Source: Cotesia glomerata (Eukaryota; Arthropoda; Insecta; Hymenoptera; Braconidae). From it: a stretch of DNA of 64,000 nt. The notes below the pieces were generated by a model, which was not told the DNA's origin, did no database searches, and saw only the letters and a list, made by a program, of their open reading frames with translations. The DNA lies in assembly GCF_020080835.1 (NCBI RefSeq), contig NC_058165.1, forward strand, positions 17,105,915-17,169,914. The letters are read 5' to 3'. Below, one piece after another: positions 33,901 through 45,935 of the stretch (position 1 is its first letter; the number at the start of each line of letters is the position of its first letter). The translations under genes were made by a program, and so were the position numbers.

Positions 33901-36900
33901 AAATAACGTTAGGAAGAAATTATTAAAATTACTATTATTAAAAATTATTAACAAACAATAAAAATTTTCAGAATACCCAGATTCACAGCCAGCAATTGAC
34001 GACCTGCGTTTATGTCTAGAACGAACGGATCTCCAAAAAGCCTTGGTTGTAAACTTACAAACAGCTTTAAAAAACCGACTGCTCCACGCAGGTGTCAACA
34101 CTCCAGACGTATTAACGGCATACATTGCAGCAATAAAAGCGCTCCGTCAACTGGACCCTACTGGAGTTTTATTAGAAACAGTATCAGAGCCAATAAAGTC
34201 TTATTTACGCAGTCGTAGCGACACTGTTCGGTGCGTAGTCAGCGGACTGCTCGACGATTTTCCAAGTGATCTCGCAGATGAGCTAGTAAAAGGAGAACCT
34301 CTCCAGCTGGACGATGGGTCTGCTGATGAAGAGAGTGAAGACTGGGAAAAATGGATGCCTGATCCTGTTGATGCTGATCCTGGTAATTTATTTTATAATT
34401 ACCGTGATAAAACAATTAATTTAAATCAAGAGACAAATATTAAACCAAAAAAAATCATTTTTAAAAATCTTGAACCAAAAAATTTTTCTACTTAATGGAC
34501 AAAAGAAAAGTGGAAAAATTAAATTCATAACTAGGATTTATTAATATTAAATACCAGCCAAGCCCTTCTAGTGAAATTGTAAAAATTATATTATTTTTGA
34601 GACTAGAAGCTATTACAGTTTCACTTAAAACCTTTAACAGTTTATATACTAAAAAAAAAATTAATTTGAAACAAGACAGAATTCTTGAACCAAGAAAATA
34701 ATGTTGAAAACTTTTTATTTGCTTGAATCAAGACAAAATATTTTTCAAGTAAAGTTTAATTACACTAAGGAAAATTTCTTAGTACAAGAATTTTTCTACT
34801 TAAGACAAGAAGATGAAGTTCTTCAAAATTATTTACTTGATTCAAGTTAATTTTTTTTCTGTGTTATAGTAAAAGGTTTAAACGTTTAAATTTTGTTCTC
34901 ATATTTAATATTTCATACTGAAAAAATGTTCAACATAGGATTTTAAGGACAAAATTTTAACTAAATTGTTTAAAATAAAACGCGATAATTCTAAAATTAT
35001 CTTAGAAGTACTTCGAAAATCTTAAAATTCACGAAAAAGTTCTTAAAATTCACTATTATATTTGAAAATTTCCGATTATTTATGTGGTCCCAAAATCTAA
35101 TTTATTTATTAAATAAATTAGATTAATTTAATTAATAAAGATTAACTAACTATTAATCTATTTAATAAATTATTCACAGCAAAATCAAACCAAAGACGGA
35201 TGTCAGACATAATTTCTATGCTGGTGAACGTCTACGGAAGCCAGGACCTCTTTGTTAACGAGTACAGGACCCAATTAGCAGACCGACTGCTCTCTCAGCT
35301 GAATTATCACACAGAGCGCGAGGTCAGGCACCTCGAGCTGCTGAAACGCCGGTTTGGAGAGAATCAATTACACTTCTGTGAAGTTATGCTCAAAGATATT
35401 TATGACTCGAAGCGGATTGATGGATTGATCCAGTCGAATGTCAATTACACCGCGGAGAAATCTGCGTTTGACACTTCGGCGCTGATCTTGTCCGCGCAGT
35501 TTTGGCCACCGTTCAAAGAAGAGTGGAAACTTCAGCTACCCAAGTTCGTTCAAGACCAGCTGGATAAGTATGTCAAGGCTTATGAGACCCTTAAGGGCAA
35601 CAGGACTCTTAGCTGGAAGCCACATTTAGGAAATGTTCATTTGGAAATTGAATTGAAGGATCGGAAACTTGATCTCAATGTCGCTCCTATTCATGCGACT
35701 ATTATTGTATTGTTTCAAGATAAAAGTAAGTTTTTGATTAATCTTAAGTAGCTGAACTAACTTAAGGGGTTGTGTATGCGTGTGTGTGTGTGTGTGTGTG
35801 TGTGTACGTGTGCGTTTCTTTAACGCTAATGCCTTCGGTAAGACAGCAGTCGAAAAAAATCAAGAAAATTTTGAAAAAAATCGAGGAAATTCAAAAAAAA
35901 ATTGCAATTTTTTTTTTTCGAATTTCTTAAAAAGTTAATCTCTTTGACCGAAAAAATAAAGATTTTTTAGAACAAAAAATTTTTTTCACTGAAAAAATGA
36001 ATAAAAATCGAACAATTGCTCATCATGGTGATTTTTGCGAAAACAAAGAATTTGAAGCTACGGGGCAATATGCAAAAAAATCGCAGCGCGTTGAATTTTT
36101 CAGAGATTTTAGGGGACACTTCAAGGTTGAAAAATTACTGACGATATCCTCCGTTCATCCATTTTATCCAAAGTTATCCAAATATCCTTAATCATGCGAA
36201 TTTTTATTTTTTTTTTCAGTCAAAGTTTTTTGCTTTGATTGACGATAACTCTGCGATAAATTATCGTACAGGCTTTTTGATTACGTCAAATTAAAAGGCA
36301 TTAAATTTTCTAAAAGAGCTTTTGAAGTAAAGAATATTTTTTGAAGCTCGTAGACCTTTTTTAGATGATAAAAAATTTGGAAAATTTTTTTTTTGGTAGT
36401 TTTCTTAAGATTACTCCAGATCCAAACATGATAAAAAAATTAGGAAAATGGTTGACCCTGAAGGCTATCCCTGCAACTTCCCGCTAATTTCATACTTAGG
36501 CGCTTAAAATTGCACCAATGACGTTTTTGAGCTCTTCGAGCTTAAAAATACAATTTATGGGTTATTTTGAGCTCTCCGAGCTCAAAGAGATTGCTTTCCT
36601 ATGCTTTTGAGCTCTTCGAGCTCAAAAGTCTGATAGAGATTTGATAAGACACTATTTTTTAAATTTTTAAACCGCAATAACTTTTGAATGAATAAACCGA
36701 TTTTTACGCGGTTAGAAGTATTCGACGCAGTTTTTCAAGCCTCATAAAGAAACTCAAATTTTAAATTGATCGCGCTAGGAATTTCGGAGTTATTCCGAAA
36801 AAACACTTTTTTTCGGTTTTCTTTCGTTCACGATATCTCTCGAACGAATCAACCGATTTTGACCGGACTGGTGGCGATCGACGTGATTTTTCGAGGTTAA

Positions 36901-37135
36901 GAGCTGATTAGTTTTTGGAATTGAACCATCAAGCCGTTTAAAAGTTATTCCAAAAAAACCACATTTGAAAAAATTTTTTTTTTCAGTTTTTTGAAGATTT
37001 CTCAAAATCTATTGATCTGAATCGATCCAAATAGTTTTCAAAATCTAAGTTTGGTCAAGCCCTTTCGAATGGCACCAACCGCGATGAAATCGATCAAGCC
37101 GTTCAAAAGTTATAAGCAGTTCACATACTTTCACA

Positions 37136-37203
<68 letters not shown>

Positions 37204-40180
37204 GACACCGTGACAACCTCGCGGGGATAGTCAGGGAAGCTTCCTGTGATCTTCAAATGTCGAGATCTGATGAAAACTCGATTTTTGCAAAACGGGGTGA
37301 AAACAATAACTTCCCGATTTTTGAAAATCTTCGATTTTCTTAGCGGGAAGTTAAAAATTTTCATGATCATATCTGGAAACTAGACACTTAGAGCTACAAT
37401 TTGCATTTTTTTTGCTGTATGATCATTTTCTTCGGAGTAACAGCTCGTTGAAAATCACCTTAAAATTTGGAATTTTTTTTGTTGGTCTTGTGTGTTGGTT
37501 TACTGTCGAATAAGTACACACAACATACATAATAAAAGGGCACAACACAGTAACAAGCTTATATGTTGGTCTACTGTCTAATAAACACACATAAAATTCA
37601 TGATAAAAGGTCACAACACGATGGGTGGGATCAGTTGTCAGTGGGGTCATTTGACGTGGGATCAGTAATCGCGGTATCAGATGTCGTGGTATTTAATTCC
37701 GGGGATTAATTATCATGGAACCATTTTTTTTATATCCCTTAATTTTTGTGACTAGTGTATTGTCAGTGAATTGTTGTTGGAAATTTAATTCTTTATAAAG
37801 AAATATCTCATCAACTATCCGCTTGCTCTTATCATTGAGTCAGAATTTCAATTTGAAATGTAATTTTCAGAGAATTTGATTAGACTAAGGTAAAAGACCC
37901 AATACCGGAACGACGAAGGGTACATGACTGGTTTTTATTACTTAGAAAATATTCAAATGGTTCATTAGTAATAATAATTCATCCAATCATGTAGATTAAA
38001 CATGTAGTTACACGAAAATAATTAAATTTATCAATTTTGTCGAATTTAATATTAAAAAAAACATGTTTTTTGAAAAAGTCTAAAAGACCCAGTATCGGAA
38101 CACCTTAAATGCCTAGTCCCAATACCGGAATATGGTTGACCCAATACCGGAACGATAAATAAAACTAATTTTTTTAATCTAAAGAGTCCGCTTTTCGTAA
38201 GCTGAAGTAATTAAATAATTAATTAACAAATCATAATACTTTAAGTGAATTTTTCTGAATTTATAAAACTAATTTATAAAATGTTATCTTCGACTTAACT
38301 TTCGGCATCCTACTACTACCTATAAAAAATTAAGCAGTTAATTCAGAACTCAAATGACATGTATGCATAGTGAAACTAACAATAATTATTTAATATTAAA
38401 AATAATAAAATTACTTTCTGTATTAAATGTTATTTCACAAAAACTTTTGTTGTTGTGCTTGATGTAAATAATCAACACAGTATATCGTAAATGTTAATAA
38501 ATAATATCAATATGGCTGACTGTTCTGATACTGGGTATTAGCTCATTTCGGGTGTACCGATAGACGAATAGTAAATTTTAAATAACAATAGGATTTTTTT
38601 TGTATTATCAATTAATTGCTTCGAATTCTTAGTATTTGTATTAATACATAAAAAAAAAATTTTAGTGAAAAGTATTTCCATTAGGTTTCTATGAGCTTAA
38701 GATCATCGAGTGATTTCTTAGCAAAACCATTAAGAGACCTTGATAAGTCAGAAATCTAAGACTATTGACATCATTAACATTTTTTTTCAATATTTCCAAT
38801 ATAATTTAAAGTTTCATTCATATTTAATTATGTCAAAAAAAGATTGAGGTTTCTTATAAAGAAAATTTTGTTTAATTTGATTGAGTACGAGATAAAATAT
38901 AAAATAATAATTGTCAAATCGTTCCGGTATTGGGTCTTTTACTTTACGTGTAAAGAGAAGATTAAAATCAAAATTCTTGGTTAAATATTGGAAATACAAA
39001 AAAATCATAAGGAACTTTTTTGTAGGAAATTTTCTGTTGCATAAAAAAGGTCCTTATGAATTTCCCGCTATCTCTTATTATTGAGTCAGGATTTCAATTT
39101 TCCAAGTATTTGATTAGATAACGTGTTTAGAAAATTTAAAATCAAAATTTTTGATTTAATATTGAAAATATGTAGAAAAAAATTATAAAGAAACTTTTTT
39201 AGGGGGGGGGGGGGGAATGATGCGTCTGTGATAACAAAAAGTGATAATAAAAATAAAAATAATAAGAAATATATAAAAAAGTATAGCTAGAGGAATAATA
39301 TAAAAATATTAGGGTATTAAGAAATTAACAAAAATGCTGGTCAGGCAGAAAAATCATTTTAAAAAATATGATTTGTTAACAAAGACTAATACCAAAGATG
39401 GAAATAGTAATAATAATAATAATATAAAGTGGTCTTAAAGTTGTAGCTTATAAGGAAAAATATGTTTAAGAATCAAAATATAAAATAATTTATATTCTAA
39501 AAATTATTTAATTTAACATTATTGTTAAAAACTTTGTAAAACACATAATTGTGATACAAATAAAACCCTTATCTATCTATCTACAAAGAAACTTTTTTAT
39601 AGAAAATTTAATTTCCTTAAAAAAAGTCATTATCAATTTCTCTCTATCTCTAGCCGGAATCTCTTATCATTTATCCGGAATTTTAACTAATATAAAATTA
39701 TTGCTTTCTCAAATCTATTAACAATTAATAAACTTTTCAGACGAATGGACCATCGACGAATTATCAGAAGCGATGCACATACCAGCGACAGTAATCCGCC
39801 GGAAAATAACCTTCTGGGTGTCCCAAGGCCTTTTGAAGCAAACATCAACAGACGTATTTCACCTCCAAGAAGAAAGCTCAAACAAAAACCGAGTGATCTC
39901 TGAAGTGATCGAGGAAGAAGAGGTCGAGAGCGCGATGGCTTCAGCTAGCGACCAACGGGAAGAAGAGCTCCAAGTCTTCTGGTCTTATATTGTCGGAATG
40001 CTCACTAATTTAGACTCTATGCCACTGGAGAGGATCCACCAGATGCTAAAGATGTTCGCGTCCCAAGGACCGGGTGCTGTCGAGTGTGGATTGCCAGAGT
40101 TGAGGCAGTTTCTAGATAAGAAAGTTCGCGAACATCAACTGCTTTACTCTGGAGGACTCTACAGGCTTCCTAAAATCTGA
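27966..40180 (+). CDS. ANAPC2: Anaphase-promoting complex subunit 2 (complete, 7 coding exons)
   Basis: Coding exons are 27,966-28,040, 30,891-31,323, 31,394-31,629, 32,310-32,490, 33,972-34,382, 35,180-35,725 and 39,741-40,180. All have GT/AG borders and matching phases, giving 773 residues (human protein 822). The start ATG follows an in-frame TGA. The first 440 residues are the helical N-terminal region. The conserved linker DPVDADP (about 440) leads into the cullin-homology domain: DIISMLVNVYGSQDLFVNEYR, then ELLKRRFGE, LHFCEVMLKD and AQFWPPFKEEW. The C-terminus is the winged-helix APC2 domain ending LLYSGGLYRLPKI. The protein is the cullin scaffold that holds the RING subunit APC11 in the nuclear/cytosolic ubiquitin ligase controlling anaphase and mitotic exit. 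Introns carry a LINE, Helitrons and TIR elements, but all splice sites look intact. Confidence 0.96.
28166..29358 (-). mobile_element. 5'-truncated LINE with 15-bp target-site duplication
   Basis: The direct repeat ATTTAGCAAGTATTA occurs at 28,151-28,165 and 29,359-29,373 and brackets the insert. On the minus strand an uninterrupted frame from the insertion boundary to 28,303 (about 350 codons) encodes the C-terminal part of a non-LTR retrotransposon ORF2. It starts after the reverse transcriptase catalytic core, with DSYEYLGLTFSP, the RT thumb region and a terminal zinc-finger-like CPIC...IEHFLLRCP. A 3' untranslated part with AATAAA and an ATTATTATAA tail follows. The RT core and endonuclease are missing, as in ordinary 5' truncation. 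The still-open frame suggests a young insertion. The clade is not assigned. Confidence 0.85.
29999..30562 (+). mobile_element. Helitron-like element, group 1 (short copy)
   Basis: It starts TCTATGTTATTAAGAG after A and ends CAAGGTTG-CTAG before T, with the CAGTCAC/GTGACTG-type hairpin (one arm mutated). Flanks 29,985-29,998 and 30,563 onward join to ACTTTTTTAATAGAGAATTA. This matches the uninterrupted background repeat at 1,245-1,270, so it is inserted between A and T without duplication. It lies in ANAPC2 intron 1, downstream of the LINE. Confidence 0.8.
31630..32309. other. ANAPC2 intron 3, AT-rich, nothing recognised
   Basis: This is simple A/T-rich sequence without repeat ends, RNA genes or conserved blocks. 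Confidence 0.5.
32590..33890. repeat. Diverged palindromic Helitron-type units with inserted CAGT element
   Basis: It consists of three or four inverted units with arms like ATATAAGCTCATCATGATG and GTACCCACATGG around TA-rich centres, related to the group 1 Helitron body. No TC or CTAG ends are recognisable. Near 32,942 a TACAGTAGATTCTCGGTAAC start introduces a segment to about 33,365 with repeated TAACTCGAA and TTAAGTCGAA motifs. This resembles the TIR elements with CAGT ends. All of it is in ANAPC2 intron 4. Confidence 0.55.
34496..35179. repeat. ANAPC2 intron 5: CAAGAA-rich repeat then unique sequence
   Basis: 34,655-34,865 is a diverged member of the TTCTTGA/TCAAGAA element family ending TTTTTTCTGTGTTA. 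Its left end is not recognisable. The rest is AT-rich with no feature. Confidence 0.5.
36420..37352. repeat. AACTTCCCGCTAA repeat with (AC)n, copy in ANAPC2 intron 6
   Basis: AACTTCCCGCTAA at 36,475 and its inverted copy TTAGCGGGAAGTT ending 37,352 frame a body shared with 56,518-57,395 (opposite orientation). Short GAGCTC-centred palindromes (36,525-36,630), CGATTTTGACCGG-like phrases and an (AC)33 run (37,133-37,198) lie inside. Homology with the other copy extends 50 bp beyond the left AACTTCCCGC, so these inverted motifs are not the exact termini on that side. Confidence 0.6.
37888..38945. mobile_element. TIR element with AAAGACCCAATACCGGAACG ends
   Basis: The left end GGTAAAAGACCCAATACCGG and right end CCGGTATTGGGTCTTTTACT are inverted copies. 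Internal repeats of CCCAATACCGGAAC occur near 38,090-38,155 and GATACTGGGTATT at 38,525. No frame is worth calling. It lies in ANAPC2 intron 6. Confidence 0.7.
39000..39740. repeat. ANAPC2 intron 6 end: AAGGACC palindrome debris, poly-G run
   Basis: Two palindromic repeat pieces flank a G12 tract (39,203-39,214) and AT-rich simple sequence. No gene is seen. Confidence 0.45.
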
Positions 40181-40367
40181 GTGTTGATTATTGATTTTTG
40201 GAAGAAAGCATAAACAGACTTTAAATTTATACTGTATATTTAATGTTCAGTTTACGAGGAACTGGCAGTTATAGTTACAGTATTTTGTAAAGAAACTTTA
40301 ATATTAAAAATAAGAAAATTAATTAATTAATTAATTAACTGGGATTATTAATTAATTAGCAACAAAT

Positions 40368-42919
40368 TTATTGACCAGGTCCGGAGAGAGACTTGTCCAT
40401 GAATTTCTTCTTGGCGAAACACAGCCACCATTTGCTTGGCTTGCCATTGTCGCTGTATACTTTTTCGACAAGTCTTCCTGCAGTTTCTTGGCGAATTTGT
40501 TGTAAATATTGTCTCATTTTATCTGAAAATTTTTAAACAATTTATAAAAATATTAATAGAGTATTTAATACATAAAAATACAGTTAAAAAAATTAACTTA
40601 AAGCAAAAAAAAAAATTCTTTAATTTAAAAAAATTTTATTATTTTGAATCAAAAAAATTGTTCTTGGTTCAAGAATTTTTTTTCTTTAATCAAATAAATT
40701 TTTTTATCATTGTGAATGATTTTTTCTTCGAGTTAACTATAAAAATATATTAATTTATGTTTTAAAAATCCTAAAAAACAAACCAGCTGGGTAAAAAATT
40801 ATTTTAGGGCTCGCTCAAAATTTTTAAAACTTTCAAAGTCAATATTAATATCAACAAACTAAATTTTTGTTTCTAAAGTAAAAGACCCAGTTGTTGACAC
40901 TTGCAATTTTATTTTAGTTTAAAAAAAAAAAAAAAAAAAAAAAAACAAATTAATAAATTAAAATTATAAATTAAAAAAAAATTGGTTTTTTGAAAACATT
41001 TAATTTTTTTTAATTAGAATAAAATTGCAAGTGTCAAACAACTAGTGTCAATAACTGGGTCTTTTTACCTTATAAAGTTAACACATTAAACAATATAAAT
41101 AAATCACCAAAAAAATAAATACAAGTCTGAAAAAAAAATAATTACTACTGTATTGTTAAATAATACTAAAGTTAGCCAACGTTTTTAATTTTTTTGTTTT
41201 CATTTATTAAACTAGAACTAAAAAATGTTTTTTAAAAATTACACTCAGAGTTTTTCAAGTTTTTTACAAATTAAAATTTTTCTTTATTTTTTTGTAATAA
41301 TATTTCATTTAAAAAAAATTCTAAAAATTTTTAGATGTCGGCTAACTTAATTTTCATTATTATTAATTTAATAAAAATATTTATCCAGCAGCTGAAGAAA
41401 ATTTTTACAATCTTTACCGACTTCTATAACTAAAAATTTCGACTTTTAGTTTTCAGAATTTATATTATTTTTATCCTTCAAAGACTGACGATAAAAATAT
41501 TGAAAATTCAATTTTTAAAATTCTGAACTTTTAAAAATTTTGAGTAAGTCCTAAAAAATTTTTTTTTCTGATTTATGTTTTATTTAATTCAAGTTGACAA
41601 TTATAAATTTCTGACTTCTTGTTAAATAAAATCTCCGAAAAAATCAACATTTTATTTTGTGACGCTTGGGCATAAATATATTTTAGTAATAAACTCGAGT
41701 AAAAATTTGGTAGGTTTTTTAGCGCCACCCTAATTATTATAAATAATTACCAGCTTCATCAGAAGTCTCTGGTTTAGCATAAACAGAATTCAATGGGAAT
41801 CCAGGATCACCAGGAATGTCAAACTTAGATATCGCCAGCGAGTACATCTCCGTCAGCGCTTGATTATGTGTAGCACATTTTTGCAAGCGTTTCAAGCATT
41901 CCGTGATATACAAAGTTATATAAATAAGCAATCTGTCAGCTTCGTTCTGAAAGTTAAAAAACTCTTAAATTTTTTTCCAATTAATTTTAAAGAAGGAAAA
42001 AAATTTCAACAACTTTAATGACAAAAAAATTAATTTAGCAGATGTTTGATAATTTAAAAAATTTTTATAACAAATAAATTGACAAGAAAAAAATTATTTA
42101 AAAAATTGACAGAAATTAAAAAAAAATTAAAAATGCAATTTTTTAAAAATAATTTTTTGGAACAAATTTTTTTGTTAAATAAAATTAAAAAATTGTCTAG
42201 TGACGGCTAACTTTAATATCATAAAGTAATAAATATTAATTTAGCAGATAGTTGATAATTTTTAAAATTTTTGTTACAAATTGTATGAAAATTAAATTAG
42301 CCGACATCTGAAAATTTTTATAATTATTTTTATTGAAAAAATTGTTACTATAAAATTAAAAGAAAAAATTTCACATGTATAAAATTTGAAAAATTATACG
42401 TGCAATTTTTTTAAAGTATTTTTTTAATTGAAATTTAATTGTTAAAAAAAATAGAAAAATTTTTGAATGTCGGCTAACTTTAGTATCATAAATTATGATA
42501 AGAAAAAAATTATTTAAAAAATTGACATTTAGAAATGAAAAAAAATTAAAAATGCAATTTATTTTAAATAATTTTTTGGAACAAATTTTTTTGTTAAATA
42601 AAATAAAAAAATTGTCAAGTGACAGCTAACTTTAATGTCATAAAAAAGTACCTTGATTTCATACGTTCTAAAAAAGACATTAGCTTTGAAAAAATAAAGA
42701 GCTTCGTCGATGATATCAAGCTCGGTATCAGGAGGACAAACCGGAGCTGGTCCTCTGAAAGTCGTCTTCAATGGCAGCATGGCCATATTACCCAATAATT
42801 TGTCACTTTTAGTGAAACTTGAGTGATAAGCCTAAAAAAATATTTTTATATTTTAATTTAATAAATTTTTATTTGTTTATTAAAATAATTTGAAGTGAAA
42901 ATCTTTGACTTACCGGCAT
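40368..42919 (-). CDS. ARPC3: Actin-related protein 2/3 complex subunit 3 (complete, 4 exons)
   Basis: Minus-strand coding exons are 42,919-42,914, 42,831-42,652, 41,946-41,751 and 40,522-40,368, all with GT/AG borders and matching phases. They give 178 residues, the family's usual length. The first exon encodes only MP. The protein reads MPAYHSSFTK, then FRGPAPVCPPDTELDIIDE, YFFKANVFFRTYEIK, ITLYITECLKRLQKC and PGDPGFPLNSVYAKP. It ends KWWLCFAKKKFMDKSLSGPG plus Q. It is the p21 subunit of the Arp2/3 complex, which nucleates branched actin filaments in the cytoplasm and contacts Arp3. Its stop codon is 188 bp from the ANAPC2 stop, so the genes converge and may overlap in their 3' untranslated regions. 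Intron 3 carries a small TIR repeat. Confidence 0.96.
40875..41071. mobile_element. Small TIR element, AGACCCAG ends, in ARPC3 intron
   Basis: AGTAAAAGACCCAGTTGTTG with TGACACTTGCAATTTTATT at the left is mirrored by AATAAAATTGCAAGTGTCA and AACTGGGTCTTTTTACC at the right. A poly-A run is at the centre. It is related to the element at 54,108-55,523 and shares AAAAGACCCA with 37,888-38,945. Confidence 0.7.
41072..41750. other. ARPC3 intron 3 remainder
   Basis: This is AT-rich sequence. Near the acceptor-distal end, GGTTTTTTAGCGCCACCC (41,714-41,731) resembles the inverted start of the repeat at 2,565. No gene is seen. Confidence 0.4.
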
Positions 42920-43229
42920 TTTTACTTTTTACACTTCACCAAAGTAAGTTTTTATTTTTTTTTTATTGTTTAATTTAATTTATTTATTATTGCATCAATA
43001 ATAGGTGTGGTATTGTTTCGTTTATAAAATTATCAACACGATAAATGACAAATGACTAATTTACATTTTTTTTTTGTCAGATTAGGTTAGGGATGACAGT
43101 GATAAAAGAAGAAATCTTTTAGCCGATAACTATAACTCGGATGATAATAAGCCGACATTTTAAAATTATCTTCACTTCTTCGCACTAGCCTCATGTTGTT
43201 TTTAACTTAGATAAAAAATTATTCACGTT

Positions 43230-45060
43230 TTTCCCCTGATAGCCATGCAGAATACAAGTTGGCTTTAGACTGGACTCCCAGTTGTGAAAAATCTACGACT
43301 CGAATCTAACGACAGTTTCATTAAACATCTTCCCTGATAGCCACAGTTTCAGACCAACCAAGTTGGTGTCAGATAGTTGCCACCAACTTAGCGACAACTT
43401 GCGGTCAACTTCCGAATTTGAAACTGTTGGCGCCAAGTTGGCTACAAGTTTCTGAGAAAAAAGAGACCAATCTACTGCCGCAATATGTCGCCAAATTTCT
43501 TGAGAAACTTATCGTCAACTTGGTGTGAAAAAGTTTCAGAGCAACTTTTGCCGACAACTTGGTGACAACTTGGTGAACAAGTTGACACCAACCGAGTTAC
43601 TTTCCAAGAGTTGCCGCCAAGTTGGTGACAAGTTGCGGCAGTAGATTGACAGAAAGTTGCGGCCAACTTGGCTATCAGGGTTGTAGTGCAGGAGTTTGAG
43701 TGAACCTGCACTGACCCTGATAGCCACAGTTTCAGACCAACCAAGTTGGTGTCAGATAGTTGCCACCAACTTAGCGACAACTTGCGGTCAACTTCCGAAT
43801 TTGTAACTGTTGGCGCCAAGTTGGCTACAAGTTTCTGAGAAAAAAGAGACCAATCTACTGCCGCAATATGTCGCCAAATTTCTTGAGAAACTTATCGTCA
43901 ACTTGGTGTGAAAAAGTTTCAGAGCAACTTTTGCCGACAACTTGGTGACAACTTGGTGAACAAGTTGACACCAACCGAGTTACTTTCCAAGAGTTGCCGC
44001 CAAGTTGGTGACAAGTTGCGGCAGTAGATTGACAGAAAGTTGCGGCCAACTTGGCTATCAGGGGAACTTTGAGACAATGTCTGTTAATGCGGCAGAGTAC
44101 AAAAATTTTACCATTTGCATTCTACGATCGGTAAATTACCGAAAATTGATGATAGTTTGTCGGTATAAGCCTTATAGCCATCAGAGAAATTCAATCTTAT
44201 GGCCAATTGTTAATAAATTACAACTACAATTATAATTGTTATTACGATCATTATTATCATTGTTATTTTTACTGTTTTTATAATTATTAATAAATTATAA
44301 GAAATATATATTAATTCTGAGACCAATGTAATCAATTTTATATATTTGTACAAAATCAAATAAAAAAAATTAACAGTAAATTTATTTTTCATATTTATTT
44401 TGCGTATAAATATAACTTTGGTGCTATATTTGCCGTAGGTGAAAAACTTCTTCGAATAAATGTTTTTTAACGATAGGAAAAAACATCAGGTTAAAAAATT
44501 ATCTTTTTCAAATTTATCCTTTTCAATTAAAATATAAAAATTTTTATTTAATTTCATTGAGTTACTTATTTATGAGTTATAAGTAATTAATACTTCATCA
44601 AATGACTAAGAAAATCGTAGGTTCTTAATTTTATGCATTATCTTTCTTAAAAAATCATATCGAAATAATTGCCTCAAAATTTGTTGTGTTGTAGATTGAA
44701 CTTTCTGAGTTAAAAACTTGATTGCTAAATATGTCTTCATATTTGTTAGTATTTTAAATGAAAATTGAAGTTTAAAATTTATACAACTTCAGCTAAAAAA
44801 TTTGTTAAAAAATGTTACAGTCTAACTTGACATTATTTTTTACGCAAATCTCATTACAACTTTTAGCTAACCTTCTGCAAATAAAAACTTGTCAACAGCT
44901 TTAGTTCAGATGTCGGCGTAGGTTTATTTGAATTTCCTAACCAACTTCACTACAGAGTCAATACAGGATTCTGCAGTGAGTGACTTTAAGTGAACTTTGA
45001 AACGACTTGGCTAAAATCCCGCCAGTGCAGGTTATTTTACTCAAAGCGTGGCTATCAGGG
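43230..45060. mobile_element. Complex of CCCTGATAGCC-ended TIR elements
   Basis: CCCTGATAGCC occurs at 43,234, 43,332 and 43,715, and its inverted copy GGCTATCAGGG ends at 43,680, 44,063 and 45,060. This suggests an outer element of about 1.8 kb enclosing two inner ones. The outer right end abuts the first exon of the snoRNA host gene. 44,100-45,040 is AT-rich with no frame. Confidence 0.6.
43332..44063 (+). repeat. Two near-identical 349-bp direct copies of a CAACTTGG-rich element
   Basis: Copies 43,332-43,680 and 43,715-44,063 have equal length and differ at about one position (GAAACTG versus GTAACTG near 43,423/43,806). They are separated by 34 bp. Each is bounded by CCCTGATAGCC and GGCTATCAGGG and filled with CAACTTGGTGACAACTTGG-like units in both orientations. 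Open frames of 60-115 codons here simply translate these repeats. Confidence 0.85.
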
Positions 45061-45258
45061 ATCATTTCTCATTTCAACTTCTTACCGAGTTCCAACAAAA
45101 GATCATCATGGTGAGTAAATTTTATTGAAAATAATTAATCTTCATAAATAATCTCAATCTTATAATTTGAAATAATTCTTTTTATAAAATATTCATTGTC
45201 TAAATTTACAAATTTATGTAGTTTAATTATTGAAATTAATTTTAATTTGTAAAAATGT

Positions 45259-45322
45259 TAATATGATGAATTGTACATGCACCACTCTTACTAAATAATG
45301 GAGATTATGTAAAGCTGATTTA
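45259..45322 (+). ncRNA. C/D-box snoRNA, 18S guide family A, copy 1
   Basis: The C box ATGATGA is at 45,263 and the D box CTGA at 45,315-45,318. The internal CATGCACCAC can pair with the conserved 18S rRNA segment GTGGTGCATG, the region methylated under U32/U33-type guides. It lies 83 nt upstream of the next exon. The sequence after ACTCTTAC is slightly diverged from copies 2 and 3. Confidence 0.75.
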
Positions 45323-45935
45323 TATTTAATAAAAAAATTTATTTTTATAGTTTTTAATATTTATTTTTATTAATTTATTCATTATTAAAAATAATTTTCA
45401 GATTGCATTCATTCTGATGAGCGTGGATTGCCATAAAATGAAATTTCAGGACCCAGGAACTTGAACTTTGAACTTTACAATGGTAAAATTTATATTACAT
45501 TATATTTTTTATTTATTTATTTATCTGGTAAAGAATTCTATCGAGGTGTAAAGACACCTGTTTATAGAACCAGTACAAAAATACCAATTTTACAATATAT
45601 ATAATTTTTACAAAATTTTTGTCGATAATACAATGCAAAGAGATAATAAGTACAAAAGTAATAAATTTATATAGAAAGAAATACAAAATTATAGATAATT
45701 ATCATAAAAAGAAATATAATTAGCAGACATTTAACAGTTTTTATGAATTAATTATAAAAAAAATAATATTTTGAAAATTTGTAATTATAATTTTTGTAAA
45801 TTTTTTGTATGGAGTTTTTTTTTTTTTTTTATAATAATTTAATTGTAAAAAAATTTTTAAAATTTTTAGATGTCTTTCAGTATCATAAAATTTATTTAAA
45901 ATATTTAGAAAATTAATTTTAATAATTATATAAAA

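Noticed and set aside
43472..44049. Frames of 63-115 codons rich in repeated SCRQL/PSCHQVVG-like phrases
   Set aside because: They arise from the CAACTTGG motif array and recur identically in both 349-bp copies; they stop at element ends.
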